DNA from: Burkholderiales bacterium | GTDB taxonomy: Bacteria; Pseudomonadota; Gammaproteobacteria; Burkholderiales; Burkholderiaceae_C | Length of the DNA: 64,000 nt | Assembly (NCBI GenBank): GCA_016219375.1 | Contig: JACRNC010000015.1 | Span: 186,001-250,000 of the forward strand | Direction of reading: 5' to 3' | Shown here: positions 1-9,107 of the stretch, in pieces | Layout of the letters: every line of letters starts with the position of its first letter | How positions within the stretch are numbered: position 1 is the first letter of the stretch | The notes under the pieces: generated by a model | Databases searched by the model: none | The model's input: only the letters and a program-made list of their open reading frames with translations | What the model was told of the DNA's origin: nothing | Program-made: the position numbers and the translations under genes

Positions 1-1443
1 AAGCTGACGGACGACGACATCCGCGCCTTCCGCGACCGCTTCAACATCCCCATCCCCGACGAGGACCTGCCCAAGCTGCCCTTCGTCAAGCCGGCCGAGC
101 ACACGCCGGAGATGACCTATCTGCACGCGCGCCGCCAGGCGCTGGGCGGCTACCTGCCCAAGCGCCGGCCCAAGGCGGACGAGCAGCTGCCGGTGCCGGA
201 GCTGGCCACCTTCCAGGCCATCCTGGAGCCCACGGCCGAAGGCCGCGAGATCTCCACCACCCAGGCCTTCGTGCGCGTGCTCAGCACGCTGCTGCGCGAC
301 GCCACGCTGGGCCCGCGCCTGGTGCCCATCCTGGTCGATGAGGCGCGCACCTTCGGCATGGAGGGCCTGTTCCGCCAGATCGGCATCTATGCGCCGGAGG
401 GGCAGAAGTACACGCCGGTGGACCGCGACCAGGTCATGTACTACCGCGAGGACGCGGCCGGGCAGATCCTGCAGGAGGGCATCAACGAGGCCGGCGGCAT
501 GAGCTCGTGGATCGCGGCGGCGACGTCGTACTCCACGAACAACCGCATCATGGTGCCGTTCTACATCTTCTATTCGATGTTCGGCCTGCAGCGCGTCGGC
601 GACCTGGCCTGGGCCGCGGGCGACATGCAGGCGCGCGGCTTCCTGCTGGGCGGCACGTCGGGCCGCACCACGCTCAACGGCGAAGGCCTGCAGCACGAGG
701 ACGGCCACAGCCAGCTGGTGGCCTCCACCATCCCCAACTGCCTGAGCTACGACCCGAGCTTCGCGCACGAGGTGGCGGTGATCATGCAGCACGGCTTGAA
801 GCGCATGGTCGAGCAGCAGGACAACGTCTTCTACTACCTCACGCTGCTCAACGAGAACTACCCCCAGCCGGGCCTGAAGGCCGGCACCGAGGCCGAGATC
901 ATCCAGGGCATGTACCTGCTGGCCGAGGCCCCCAAGCTCACGCCGCGGGTGAACCTGCTGGGTTGCGGCTCCATCCTGCGCGAGTCGCTGGCCGCGCGCG
1001 ACCTGCTGGAGCGCGACTGGGGCGTGGCGGCCAATGTGTGGAGCTGCCCCAGCTTCAACGAGCTGGCCCGCGAAGGCGCGCAGTGCGAGCGCTGGAACCT
1101 GCTGCATCCCACCGAGTCGCCGCGCCTGCCCTTCGTGACGCGCCAGCTGGAGAAGCACGCCGGCCCGGTCGTGGCCTCCACCGACTACGTGCGCGCCTTT
1201 GCCGACCAGATCCGTGCCTACATCCCGCGCGGGCGCAGCTACAAGGTGCTGGGCACCGACGGCTTCGGCCGCAGCGACTTCCGCCACCGGCTGCGCCGGC
1301 ATTTCGAGATCGACCGCCACTACATCGCCGTGGCCGCGCTCAAGGCCCTGGCCGACGAGGGCAGCGTGCCGGCGGCCCGCGTGGCCGAGGCCATCGCCCG
1401 CTACGAGATCGACACCGAGAAGGTGGCGCCGCTGCTGGCCTGA
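1..1443 (+). CDS. aceE: Pyruvate dehydrogenase E1 component, homodimeric type (3' part)
   Basis: C-terminal half of the thiamine-diphosphate E1 subunit of the pyruvate dehydrogenase complex, which decarboxylates pyruvate and reductively acetylates the lipoyl group of E2. The reading frame is open from base 1, so the gene starts upstream of the window; about 480 of roughly 890 family residues are present. Visible family landmarks are GTSGRTTLNGEGLQHEDGHS and, near the end, the segment GRSYKVLGTDGFGRSDFR followed by RHFEID, typical of the homodimeric AceE C-terminal domain. It is followed after 61 bp by aceF and then lpdA on the same strand, the classical PDH operon order. Family identity is secure; the missing N-terminus cannot be judged. 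Confidence 0.96.
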   Translation, partial: KLTDDDIRAFRDRFNIPIPDEDLPKLPFVKPAEHTPEMTYLHARRQALGGYLPKRRPKADEQLPVPELATFQAILEPTAEGREISTTQAFVRVLSTLLRDATLGPRLVPILVDEARTFGMEGLFRQIGIYAPEGQKYTPVDRDQVMYYREDAAGQILQEGINEAGGMSSWIAAATSYSTNNRIMVPFYIFYSMFGLQRVGDLAWAAGDMQARGFLLGGTSGRTTLNGEGLQHEDGHSQLVASTIPNCLSYDPSFAHEVAVIMQHGLKRMVEQQDNVFYYLTLLNENYPQPGLKAGTEAEIIQGMYLLAEAPKLTPRVNLLGCGSILRESLAARDLLERDWGVAANVWSCPSFNELAREGAQCERWNLLHPTESPRLPFVTRQLEKHAGPVVASTDYVRAFADQIRAYIPRGRSYKVLGTDGFGRSDFRHRLRRHFEIDRHYIAVAALKALADEGSVPAARVAEAIARYEIDTEKVAPLLA

Positions 1444-1504
1444 GGCTTGCCCGGCCCTTCACGGCTTGCCCATCCCGCTTGCATCGCTTGGACGAACAAC
1501 AACC

Positions 1505-2917
1505 ATGCCCCTGACTGAACTGCGCGTGCCCGACATCGGCGACATGGCCGATGTGCCCGTCATCGAGATCCTGGTCAAGCCCGGCGACACCATCAAGCCC
1601 GAGCAGAGCCTCATCACGCTGGAGTCGGACAAGGCGTCGATGGAGGTGCCGGCCTCGCAGGGCGGGGTGCTCAAGGAGGTCCGCGTCAAGCTGGGCGACA
1701 AGGTGTCGGCCGGCAGCGTGATCGCGGTGATCGAGGCGGCGCAGGCAGGCGCAGGGCAGGGCGCGGCTGCACCGGCTCAGGGCTCGCCTGCTGCGCCGCC
1801 TGCGGCGGCCTCGGCCACGCCTGCCGCACCGTCCATCGCTGCAGGCCCGGACGCTCGTGCCGCGTCCGATGTGTCCGGCCAAGCCTGTGCACCGGCTGCC
1901 GCCCCGGCGGCGCCCCCCGCACCGTCCGCTGCACCGTCCGCTGCACCGTCTGCTGCTCCCCAGGCGTTCGAGCCGATGCCTCCCGGCCGGCTGCCGCATG
2001 CCTCGCCGTCGGTGCGCCGCTTCGCGCGCGAGCTGGGCGTGGCGCTGGAGCAGGTGCAAGGCAGCGGGCCCAAGGGCCGCATCACGCATGAGGACGTGCA
2101 GGGCTATGTGAAAGCGGCGCTGTCCGGCCAGGGCAGGGCGCCGTCCGCCGCGCCGTCCGCAGCCGCTGGCGGCGCCGGCCTGTCCGTGCTGCCCTGGCCG
2201 CAGGTGGACTTCACCCGCTTCGGCCCGGTGGAGCGCAAGCCGCTGTCGCGCATCCAGAAGATCTCCGGTGCCAACCTGCATCGCAACTGGGTGCTGATCC
2301 CGCACGTCACCAACCACGACGAGGCCGACATCACCGAGCTGGAGGCCCTGCGCGTGCAGCTCAACCGCGAGCAGGACAAGCTCAAGGACGGGGCCAAGGT
2401 GACGATGCTCGCCTTCCTCATCAAGGCGGTGGTGGCCGCGCTCAAGCAGTACCCGGTGTTCAACGCCTCGCTGGACGGCGAGGAACTGGTGCTCAAGCAG
2501 TACTTCCACATCGGCTTTGCCGCCGATACGCCGGGCGGCCTGGTGGTGCCGGTGATCCGCGATGCCGACCGCAAGGGCATCCTGCAGATCGCACGCGAGA
2601 CGGCGGATCTGGCCAAGGCGGCACGCGACGGCAAGCTCAGCCCGGCGCAGATGCAGGGCGGGTGCTTCTCCATCTCGTCCCTGGGCGGCATCGGCGGCAC
2701 CACCTTCACGCCCATCATCAACGCGCCGGAGGTGGCCATCCTGGGCGTGTGCCGCTCGGCCATGAAGCCGGTCTGGGACGGCCAGGCCTTCCAGCCGCGG
2801 CTGATGCTGCCGCTGAGCCTGAGCTACGACCACCGCGTCATCGACGGCGCCGTGGCCGCGCGCTTCAACGCCTATCTGGGCCAGGTGCTGGCCGACTTCC
2901 GCCGCGTGCTGCTGTGA
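1505..2917 (+). CDS. aceF: Dihydrolipoyllysine acetyltransferase (PDH E2)
   Basis: E2 core of pyruvate dehydrogenase, 470 residues; transfers acetyl from lipoyl-lysine to CoA. One N-terminal lipoyl domain (about residues 1-75; lipoyl lysine K43 in ESDKASMEV), a long Ala/Pro/Ser linker (about 80-160), an E3/E1-binding domain (around ASPSVRRFARELGV and GSGPKGRITHEDV), a second linker, and the catalytic domain ending with SYDHRVIDGAVAARF (active-site His/Asp). The start is the ATG 61 bp after aceE; the frame is open further upstream but only the downstream part matches the family. Only one lipoyl domain is present, fewer than the three of E. coli AceF, but the neighbouring E3 carries an extra one. 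The linker contains a short 12-bp tandem repeat. Confidence 0.95.
   Translation: MPLTELRVPDIGDMADVPVIEILVKPGDTIKPEQSLITLESDKASMEVPASQGGVLKEVRVKLGDKVSAGSVIAVIEAAQAGAGQGAAAPAQGSPAAPPAAASATPAAPSIAAGPDARAASDVSGQACAPAAAPAAPPAPSAAPSAAPSAAPQAFEPMPPGRLPHASPSVRRFARELGVALEQVQGSGPKGRITHEDVQGYVKAALSGQGRAPSAAPSAAAGGAGLSVLPWPQVDFTRFGPVERKPLSRIQKISGANLHRNWVLIPHVTNHDEADITELEALRVQLNREQDKLKDGAKVTMLAFLIKAVVAALKQYPVFNASLDGEELVLKQYFHIGFAADTPGGLVVPVIRDADRKGILQIARETADLAKAARDGKLSPAQMQGGCFSISSLGGIGGTTFTPIINAPEVAILGVCRSAMKPVWDGQAFQPRLMLPLSLSYDHRVIDGAVAARFNAYLGQVLADFRRVLL
1919..1954 (+). repeat. 12-bp tandem repeat in the aceF linker
   Basis: Three adjacent copies of GCACCGTCCGCT, the last with one change. They encode the repeated Ala-Pro-Ser-Ala stretch of the flexible interdomain linker in AceF. 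Such linkers tolerate length change, so this is probably neutral expansion. Confidence 0.8.
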
Positions 2918-2968
2918 GACGCCGCGTCGCCCCCCTCGCCACCTGCCCGATCCCACACTGAACCCGCC

Positions 2969-4870
2969 ATGAGCGCCATCGAAGTCAAGGTCCCCGACAT
3001 CGGCGACGTGCATGACGCCGCCGTCATCGAGATCCTCGTCAAGCCGGGCGACGCCATCCGCGCCGAGCAGAGCCTGATCACCATCGAGTCCGACAAGGCG
3101 TCGATGGAGGTGCCGTCGCCCCAGGCCGGCGTGGTGGAGCAGGTGGCGGTCAAGCTGGGCGACAAGGTGTCGCAGGGCACCCTGATCCTGACGCTGAAGG
3201 CGGCGGAGGGGGCCGTGGCCCCGGCGACTGCTGGTGCGGCAGCCGCTCCGGCACCGGCGGCGAGCGCGTCCACGGCGCCCGCGAAGCCGAACGTTCAAGA
3301 AGCGCCCGCCCCGGAAGCGCCCGCCCCGGAAGCACCGGCCGCAGAAGCTCCCAACGCGCCGCCGCCAGCCGCCGCGCTGTCCGCTGCAGCGCTGTCCTCC
3401 GCGGCCGCTGATCTGGACTGCGACCTGCTCGTCCTGGGCGCCGGCCCCGGCGGCTACAGCGCGGCCTTCCGCGCGGCGGACCTGGGCCTGTCGGTGGTGC
3501 TGGTCGAGCGCTATGGCGAGCTGGGCGGCGTGTGCCTGAACGTGGGCTGCATCCCGTCCAAGGCGCTGCTGCACGTGGCCGCGGTGATGGACGAGGCGCG
3601 GCACTTCGCCGACATCGGCGTGCGCTTCGGCGAGCCGCGCATCGACCTGCCGGCCCTGCGCAGCCACAAGCAGGCCGTGGTGCGCAAGCTCACGGGCGGC
3701 CTGGCTGCGATGGCGAAGATGCGCAAGGTGACCGTGGTGCGCGGCTACGGCAGCTTCGAGGGCGCCAACCTGCTCAAGGTGGAGACGACTGACGGTGCCG
3801 GCCAGGACAAGACCGGCGGCAGCCAGACCATCGCATTCAAGCGGGCCATCATCGCCGCCGGCTCGCAGGCGGTGCACCTGCCCTTCCTGCCCGACGACCC
3901 CCGCATCGTCGACTCCACCGGCGCGCTGGCGCTGCACACCATCCCCAAGCGCATGCTGGTGATCGGCGGCGGCATCATCGGCCTGGAGATGGCCACCGTC
4001 TATTCCAGCCTGGGCGCCCGCATCGACGTGGTCGAGGCAGGCGAGGCGCTGATGCTGGGCGCGGACCGCGACCTGGTGGCCGTGTGGCAGAAGAAGAACG
4101 CCCACCGCTTCGACAACCTGTGGCTCAAGACCCGCACCACCGCTGCGCAGGCCACGGACAAGGGCATCGAGGTGACGCTGGAAGGCGAGGGCGCCCCGAC
4201 CGAGCCACAGCGCTACGACCTGGTGCTGCAGGCCGTGGGCCGCACGCCCAACGGCCGCAAGATCGGCGCGGATCGCGCAGGGGTGGCCGTGGACGAGCGT
4301 GGATACATCCGCGTCGATGCACAGATGCGCACGAGCGTGCCGCACATCCTGGCCATCGGCGACATCGTCGGCCAGCCCATGCTGGCGCACAAGGCGGTGC
4401 ACGAGGGCCATGTGGCGGCCGAGGTGGCCGCCGGTGAGCTCAAGGTCGACGACGCGCTGGCGCGCAGCGCCTTCGACGCCCGCGTGATCCCGACCGTGGC
4501 CTACACCGATCCTGAGCTGGCCTGGGTGGGCCTGACCGAAGACCAGGCCAAGGCCCAGGGCGTGGCGGTGACCAAAGGCCTCTTCCCCTGGGCGGCGTCC
4601 GGCCGGGCCATTGCCAACGGCCGCGACGAAGGCTTCACCAAGCTGCTCTTCGATGCGCAGACCCACCGCATCGTCGGCGGCGGCATCGTGGGCACTCATG
4701 CCGGCGATCTGATCGGCGAGATCGCGCTGGCCATCGAGATGGGCGCGGATGCCGTGGACATCGGCCGCACCATCCACCCGCACCCGACGCTGGGCGAAAG
4801 CATCGGCCTGGCCGCCGAAGTGGCCGAAGGCAGCTGCACCGACCTGCCGCCGCCGCGCAAGCCGCGCTGA
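2969..4870 (+). CDS. lpdA: Dihydrolipoyl dehydrogenase with N-terminal lipoyl domain (PDH E3)
   Basis: FAD disulfide oxidoreductase that reoxidises dihydrolipoyl E2 with NAD+. 633 residues, about 160 longer than a plain E3, because a complete lipoyl domain (residues 1-75, K43 in ESDKASMEV) and an Ala/Pro/Glu linker precede the E3 body. The E3 body shows the FAD motif [10 protein letters not shown], the redox disulfide in [15 protein letters not shown], the NAD motif [17 protein letters not shown], the second FAD motif [17 protein letters not shown], and the C-terminal active-site HPHPTLGE. This architecture is known for PDH-associated E3 of Neisseria and Burkholderiales. The lipoyl domain is closely similar to that of the adjacent aceF. 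It lies 51 bp after aceF in the same operon. A second, plain E3 sits in the sucAB operon, so E3 function is split by complex. Confidence 0.96.
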   Translation: MSAIEVKVPDIGDVHDAAVIEILVKPGDAIRAEQSLITIESDKASMEVPSPQAGVVEQVAVKLGDKVSQGTLILTLKAAEGAVAPATAGAAAAPAPAASASTAPAKPNVQEAPAPEAPAPEAPAAEAPNAPPPAAALSAAALSSAAADLDCDLLVLGAGPGGYSAAFRAADLGLSVVLVERYGELGGVCLNVGCIPSKALLHVAAVMDEARHFADIGVRFGEPRIDLPALRSHKQAVVRKLTGGLAAMAKMRKVTVVRGYGSFEGANLLKVETTDGAGQDKTGGSQTIAFKRAIIAAGSQAVHLPFLPDDPRIVDSTGALALHTIPKRMLVIGGGIIGLEMATVYSSLGARIDVVEAGEALMLGADRDLVAVWQKKNAHRFDNLWLKTRTTAAQATDKGIEVTLEGEGAPTEPQRYDLVLQAVGRTPNGRKIGADRAGVAVDERGYIRVDAQMRTSVPHILAIGDIVGQPMLAHKAVHEGHVAAEVAAGELKVDDALARSAFDARVIPTVAYTDPELAWVGLTEDQAKAQGVAVTKGLFPWAASGRAIANGRDEGFTKLLFDAQTHRIVGGGIVGTHAGDLIGEIALAIEMGADAVDIGRTIHPHPTLGESIGLAAEVAEGSCTDLPPPRKPR

Positions 4871-4892
4871 GCGGCTCCACCGGGACGCCATC

Positions 4893-5426
4893 ATGGCCGT
4901 ACGACCGATCCTGAAGATGGGCGACCCCCGCCTGCTGCGCATCGCGCAGCAGGTGCAGCAGTTCGACACGCCCGAGCTGCATGCCTTGGTCGAAGATCTG
5001 TTCGACACCATGCGCGCGGCCAACGGCGCCGGCCTGGCCGCACCGCAGATCGGCGTGGACCTGGCCGTGGTGATCTTCGGCTTTGACCGGCTTGAGCGCT
5101 ATCCCGACGCGCCCGCCGTGCCGCAGACGGTGCTCATCAACCCCACCATCACGCCGCTGTCTGATGATGAAGAAGAGGGCTGGGAAGGCTGCCTGAGCGT
5201 GCCCGGCCTGCGCGGCGTGGTGCCACGCTTTGCGCGCATCCGCTACACCGGATTCGGTCAGCGCGGTGAGCCCATCGACCGCATCGCCGAGGGCTTCCAC
5301 GCCCGCGTGGTGCAGCACGAGTGCGACCACCTCGTCGGCAAGCTCTATCCAATGCGGGTGCGGGACTTCAGCCGCTTCGGCTACACCGAGGTGCTCTTCC
5401 CCGGCCTGGACGCGGCCGAGGACTGA
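4893..5426 (+). CDS. def: Peptide deformylase
   Basis: Metalloenzyme that removes the formyl group from the initiator methionine of nascent proteins. 177 residues, normal length. All three catalytic motifs are present: [10 protein letters not shown] (motif 1), EGCLSVPG (motif 2, metal Cys) and QHECDHL (motif 3, HExxH-type). The ATG is 22 bp after the lpdA stop, so it may be cotranscribed with the PDH genes; the open frame upstream of it is inside lpdA and not part of the protein. Many Burkholderiales have more than one deformylase, so this may not be the only or essential copy. Confidence 0.93.
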   Translation: MAVRPILKMGDPRLLRIAQQVQQFDTPELHALVEDLFDTMRAANGAGLAAPQIGVDLAVVIFGFDRLERYPDAPAVPQTVLINPTITPLSDDEEEGWEGCLSVPGLRGVVPRFARIRYTGFGQRGEPIDRIAEGFHARVVQHECDHLVGKLYPMRVRDFSRFGYTEVLFPGLDAAED

Positions 5427-5431
5427 ACCGC

Positions 5432-5457
5432 GTGCGGGCCGCAGCGGCAGCCCGCAC
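5432..5457. terminator. Hairpin between convergent def and qmcA-like genes
   Basis: 8-bp perfect inverted repeat GTGCGGGC / GCCCGCAC (5432-5439 and 5450-5457) with a 10-base loop, placed exactly between two convergent genes. No T-run follows on either strand, so it is a weak or factor-assisted terminator at best. Confidence 0.45.
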
Positions 5458-5463
5458 AGCGCG

Positions 5464-6435
5464 TCAGGCCGGATCGACCGGCGTGCGGCCGATCGGGCCG
5501 ACCTGGCTGACCGGGCCGGCGGCCGGGGCCGGCTGGCGCTTCATCAGCGTCATCGCCGTGCCGATCAGGGCCGAGACCTCGGTCATGTTGCCCGGCACGA
5601 TCATGGTGTTGTTCTTCTGTGCCAGCTGCGCATAGGCGTCCACCGCCTTCTCGGCCACCTTGAGGTTGACGGCCTCCATGCCGCCCGGCTCGCGGATGGC
5701 GGCCGCAATCTTGCGGATGGCGTCGGCCGTGGCATCGGCCACCGAGGTGATGGCCGCCGCCTCGCCCTGCGCCTTGTTGATCTCGGCCTGCTTCTCGCCT
5801 TCTGACTTGGCGATGAAGGCCTCGCGAGCGCCGGTGGCCAGGTTGATCTGCTCCTGCTTCTTGCCCTCGGACTGGGCGATCAGCGCGCGCTTCTCGCGCT
5901 CGGCGGTGATCTGCTGCTGCATGGAGCGCAGGATCTCCGCCGGCGGGGTGAGGTCCTTGATCTCGTAGCGCAGCACCTTGACGCCCCAGTTGAGCGCGGC
6001 CTCGTCCAGCGCGCTGACCACGGCGGCGTTGATGGCGTCGCGCTCCTCGAACGTGCGGTCCAGCTCCATCTTGCCGATGGCCGAGCGCAGCATGGTCTGC
6101 GCCAGCTGGGTGATGGCGGCCACGTAGTTGCTCGATCCATAGCTCGCCCGCATCGGGTCGGTCACCTGGAAGTAGATGATCCCGTCGACCTGCAGCTGGG
6201 TGTTGTCCTTGGTGATGCAGACCTGGCTGGGCACGTCCAGCGGGATCTCCTTGAGCGAATGCTTGTACGCCAGCCGGTCGATGAAGGGCCAGATGACGTG
6301 CGGGCCCGGCGTGAGCGTGGCGTGGTAGCGGCCCAGGCGCTCGACGATCCAGGCGTGCTGCTGCGGCACCACCTTGACCGACTTGGCGATGAAGATGACG
6401 GCCAGGACGAAGAGGACGAGTGCGACTTCAGGCAT
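5464..6435 (-). CDS. qmcA: SPFH/Band 7 (paraslipin, stomatin-like) membrane protein
   Basis: 323-residue SPFH-domain protein. One N-terminal membrane segment (about residues 4-18, VALVLFVLAVIFIAK) precedes the Band 7 domain starting at VVPQQHAWIVERLGRY and containing KDNTQLQVDGIIYFQVTDP. An Ala/Glu-rich coiled coil follows (about 190-270). The family forms ring oligomers on the inner membrane and is linked to membrane microdomains and FtsH-type proteolysis; that role is inferred from the family. It is transcribed after an NfeD-like gene 45 bp upstream, the usual partner (compare qmcA-ybbJ of E. coli). ATG start at 6435 is preceded by a GGGAG Shine-Dalgarno. Confidence 0.9.
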   Translation of the reverse strand: MPEVALVLFVLAVIFIAKSVKVVPQQHAWIVERLGRYHATLTPGPHVIWPFIDRLAYKHSLKEIPLDVPSQVCITKDNTQLQVDGIIYFQVTDPMRASYGSSNYVAAITQLAQTMLRSAIGKMELDRTFEERDAINAAVVSALDEAALNWGVKVLRYEIKDLTPPAEILRSMQQQITAEREKRALIAQSEGKKQEQINLATGAREAFIAKSEGEKQAEINKAQGEAAAITSVADATADAIRKIAAAIREPGGMEAVNLKVAEKAVDAYAQLAQKNNTMIVPGNMTEVSALIGTAMTLMKRQPAPAAGPVSQVGPIGRTPVDPA

Positions 6436-6480
6436 GGGCGGGCTCCCTTGTGGTTGTCCTTGTGGTTGTGATCAGGTTGG

Positions 6481-6900
6481 TCAGCGCGCGAGCACCAGGC
6501 AGCTGCCTTCGATGGCCTGGATGCGGTGGTCGCCGGCCTGCGGCGCGTCGCTGCCGGCATAGCGGGCGGACCATGCGGCCCCGCGGTATTGCACGCGGGC
6601 GGTGCCGTCGCTCTGCCAGGCGGCCACGTGCACGCGCTCGCCGATGTCGAGGTTGACGTCGCGGTTGGACGACGCCGGCGCGGCATGGCGCTCGGGCCGC
6701 AGCAGGTGCCAGGCGGTGATCGCGCCGCCGCCGGCCACGGCCGCCACGACCAGCTGCAGCGTCATGCCCAGGCCCAGGTGGGCGCAGACGGCCGCGGCGG
6801 CCGCGCCCAGCGCCAGCATCAGCAGATAGAAGGTGCCGGTGACCATCTCGGCGGCCACCAGCACGCCGGCTGCAATCCACCACAGCGTTGCATCGCTCAT
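6481..6900 (-). CDS. NfeD-like membrane protein
   Basis: 139-residue protein of the short NfeD type. Residues 1-70 are hydrophobic with two to three membrane segments (WWIAAGVLVAAEMVTGTFYL, then an Ala/Val-rich stretch), and the C-terminal part (about 80-139, with NLDIGERVHVAAW and ARVQYRGAAWSAR) fits the OB-fold NfeD domain. It precedes the SPFH gene in the same direction, the conserved pairing of this family. The start was taken as the ATG at 6900 because upstream in-frame sequence is low-complexity and outside the family. Confidence 0.85.
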   Translation of the reverse strand: MSDATLWWIAAGVLVAAEMVTGTFYLLMLALGAAAAAVCAHLGLGMTLQLVVAAVAGGGAITAWHLLRPERHAAPASSNRDVNLDIGERVHVAAWQSDGTARVQYRGAAWSARYAGSDAPQAGDHRIQAIEGSCLVLAR

Positions 6901-7153
6901 CGCTTGTCCTCGTGTGCAGGTCGGGGTGCCGGATGGGTGCCGGCGGCGCCCGCTGGCGCCAGGGTGACGGGAGGGCGCGGGCAGTGTACGGCGCCACCAC
7001 CTCGGCCCGGGGCCGCGCGGGCCGGCCGCGGGTGTGCGGTTTGCCACGGCGCTTCGCCTGCGCCTACACGGCACGCCGCCGGCGTCTGACGGGCCACACG
7101 CGGCGCGGCTCTTAGCGTTGCCGAACAACCCCGATCCCGACCAGGAGTTCCGC

Positions 7154-7411
7154 ATGCCGCGCACCTTGCCCCGACTGCTCACGCCCTTCCGTGTCCAGCG
7201 TCCGGACACGCTGCCGGCCGCCGCGGCGCCCCTGACCGCCGCGCCCGTCATCCCGGGGACCCCGGGGCTGGCCGCATCCGCGCCAAGGCTGGCGGACCTG
7301 GCGCTGGATCAGCCGGCCTTGTCCGCAGCGCCCGCGTGCCGCGGCGACAGCCTGCTGCCGCCTTGCGGCCGCCCGGCCTGCCCGACGGGCTGCGCCGGCT
7401 CGGCGGCCTGA
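7154..7411 (+). CDS. Possible 85-residue hypothetical protein
   Basis: I do not recognise this protein. The only support is a good Shine-Dalgarno AGGAG at 7143-7147, six bases before the ATG, and an open frame of 85 codons that fills the otherwise empty gap before the metallopeptidase gene. The product is rich in Ala, Pro and Leu, has no clear signal peptide or membrane segment, and ends with four Cys in CRGDSLLPPCGRPACPTGC, which could be a metal site or chance in GC-rich sequence. High GC makes random open frames common, so this stays tentative. Confidence 0.3.
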   Translation: MPRTLPRLLTPFRVQRPDTLPAAAAPLTAAPVIPGTPGLAASAPRLADLALDQPALSAAPACRGDSLLPPCGRPACPTGCAGSAA

Positions 7412-7514
7412 GCAGCGGATGCCGGCGCTCCGGCCGTCGCCAGCCCGCTGTCACGACCGCCTGTCACGACCGCCGACGCCGGCTCCCTCAACGCCTTTCG
7501 CGACACCGACTGCC

Positions 7515-8927
7515 ATGACCGCCACCCCAGAGTCCGCGCCGCCTGCCGCGCCCGCATCCGCCGCCGCGCCGCCCCAAGCGCCGGCGGTCGCCCCCGACGA
7601 CGCGCCGCATGTGCAGCGCGCCTACCGCTGCCGCTGCGGCAACCGGGTGTTCTTCCGCAACTCGCTGTGCCTGGCTTGCTCGGCACAGCTGGGCTACGTG
7701 GCCGCGCGCCAGCAGCTGGTGTCGCTGCAGCCCGGCCCCCAGGAGGGCCTGTGGACGCTGGACGACGGCAGCCCCGGCCTGTGGCGGCGCTGCGCCAACC
7801 ATGCCCTGGCGGCCGGCTGCAACTGGCTGGTGCCGGCCACGCCGGGTAACCAGGCGGGCGCGCCCGATGCCGAGGCCGTGCCCATCCAGACCCTGTGCGA
7901 AGCCTGCCGGCTCAACCGCACCGTGCCCAACCTGGACAACGAGGGCAATGGCGAGCGCTGGCAGAAGATCGAGCTGGCCAAGCGCCGGCTTGTGTCCTCG
8001 CTGATCGGCCTGGGCCTGCCGGTGGAGCGCCGGGTGGATGGCGTCAGCCAGGGGCTGCTGTTCGATTTCGTCGAGTCCGAGCCCCAGGGCCCGGCCGTGC
8101 TCACCGGCCACGACAGCGGGCTGATCACGCTCAACATCCTGGAAGCCGACGACGACTACCGCGAGAAGATGCGCGTGCAGCTGGGCGAGCCCTACCGCAC
8201 GCTGCTGGGCCACCTGCGCCACGAGGTGGGCCACTACTACTGGGACCGGCTGGTCGACGACCCGCAGTGGATCGAGCGCTTCCGCACGCTCTTCGGCGAC
8301 GAGCGCCAGGACTACGGCGAGGCGCTCAAGCGCCACTACGCCAGCCCCCGCCAGGATTGGGCGCAGTCCTTCGTCACCGTCTACGCCAGCAGCCACCCCT
8401 GGGAGGACTGGGCCGAGACCTGGGCCCACTACCTGCACATGGTGGACGTGGTGCACACGGCCAACAGCTTCGGCCTGCAGGCGCGCGAGTACGTGTCCGA
8501 GCCCGACGTGTTCACGCGCGAGGACCTGTACGACGCGGACGACCCGAGCGGCCCGCTCTTCCTCGGCTGGCTGCACGAGTGGTTCGCGCTGACGGCGGTG
8601 CTCAACGAGATGTCGCGCAGCATGGGCGAGCACGACTTCCACCCCTTCGTGCTGCCGCGTGCTGCGGTGCCCAAGCTGCACTTCGTGCACATGCTGGTGG
8701 CCGCCGCGCGCGCTGCCGCACCCCTGCCGCCCAAGCCTTTCAAGGCGGAGGCCGGCGACGCAGAGGCGGCAGGCCAGCCGCAGGAGCCCGGCGGCGCGCC
8801 CGCGCCGGCCGATCAAAGTCTTGAGGAAGCCGCACCGGCGCTCCCGCCCGATCAGGCGGCGCAGACGGGTGGCGCGTCGGCGGGCACAGCCTCTGCGACG
8901 GGCTCGCCGGCCACGCTGCCGAACTGA
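7515..8927 (+). CDS. Putative zinc-binding metallopeptidase with zinc-ribbon
   Basis: 470-residue protein resembling the family of bacterial putative zinc-binding metallopeptidases. A zinc-ribbon-like part (about residues 36-55, YRCRCGNRVFFRNSLCLAC) and further Cys at CANHALAAGC and CEAC are followed by a domain carrying HEVGHYYWDRL (HExxH zinc-peptidase signature, about residues 236-246) and a downstream EDWAETWAHYLHMVD that may supply further ligands. N- and C-termini are Ala/Pro-rich and disordered. No signal peptide is visible, so it is probably cytoplasmic. Substrate is unknown. ATG at 7515 was chosen because upstream in-frame sequence is low-complexity; stands alone between an unrecognised small ORF and a decarboxylase gene. 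Confidence 0.8.
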   Translation: MTATPESAPPAAPASAAAPPQAPAVAPDDAPHVQRAYRCRCGNRVFFRNSLCLACSAQLGYVAARQQLVSLQPGPQEGLWTLDDGSPGLWRRCANHALAAGCNWLVPATPGNQAGAPDAEAVPIQTLCEACRLNRTVPNLDNEGNGERWQKIELAKRRLVSSLIGLGLPVERRVDGVSQGLLFDFVESEPQGPAVLTGHDSGLITLNILEADDDYREKMRVQLGEPYRTLLGHLRHEVGHYYWDRLVDDPQWIERFRTLFGDERQDYGEALKRHYASPRQDWAQSFVTVYASSHPWEDWAETWAHYLHMVDVVHTANSFGLQAREYVSEPDVFTREDLYDADDPSGPLFLGWLHEWFALTAVLNEMSRSMGEHDFHPFVLPRAAVPKLHFVHMLVAAARAAAPLPPKPFKAEAGDAEAAGQPQEPGGAPAPADQSLEEAAPALPPDQAAQTGGASAGTASATGSPATLPN

Positions 8928-9107
8928 ACGCGCGGCGCGGCGCCGGCATCCCGCGGCCGCGTGTCGGCGCAGCCGGGGCTTGGTGCTCTTTTCGCCTGTG
9001 CAGGCCGGGCGCCTGCCGTTGCGGACAGGCCTCTGGCCGTCACGGTCGCGTCCTACACTCCGCGCTTTCCGTCGTGACCGGCCCTACAGAGGCCCCGGAG
9101 TCTGCCC

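Noticed and set aside
1340-5023. A long antisense open frame of over 1200 codons opposite aceF and lpdA, with similar ones opposite the decarboxylase, dnaK, sucA and sucB genes
   Set aside because: They mirror real genes, are His/Arg/Gly/Ala-rich with no family motif, and are expected in GC-rich coding DNA where antisense stops are rare.
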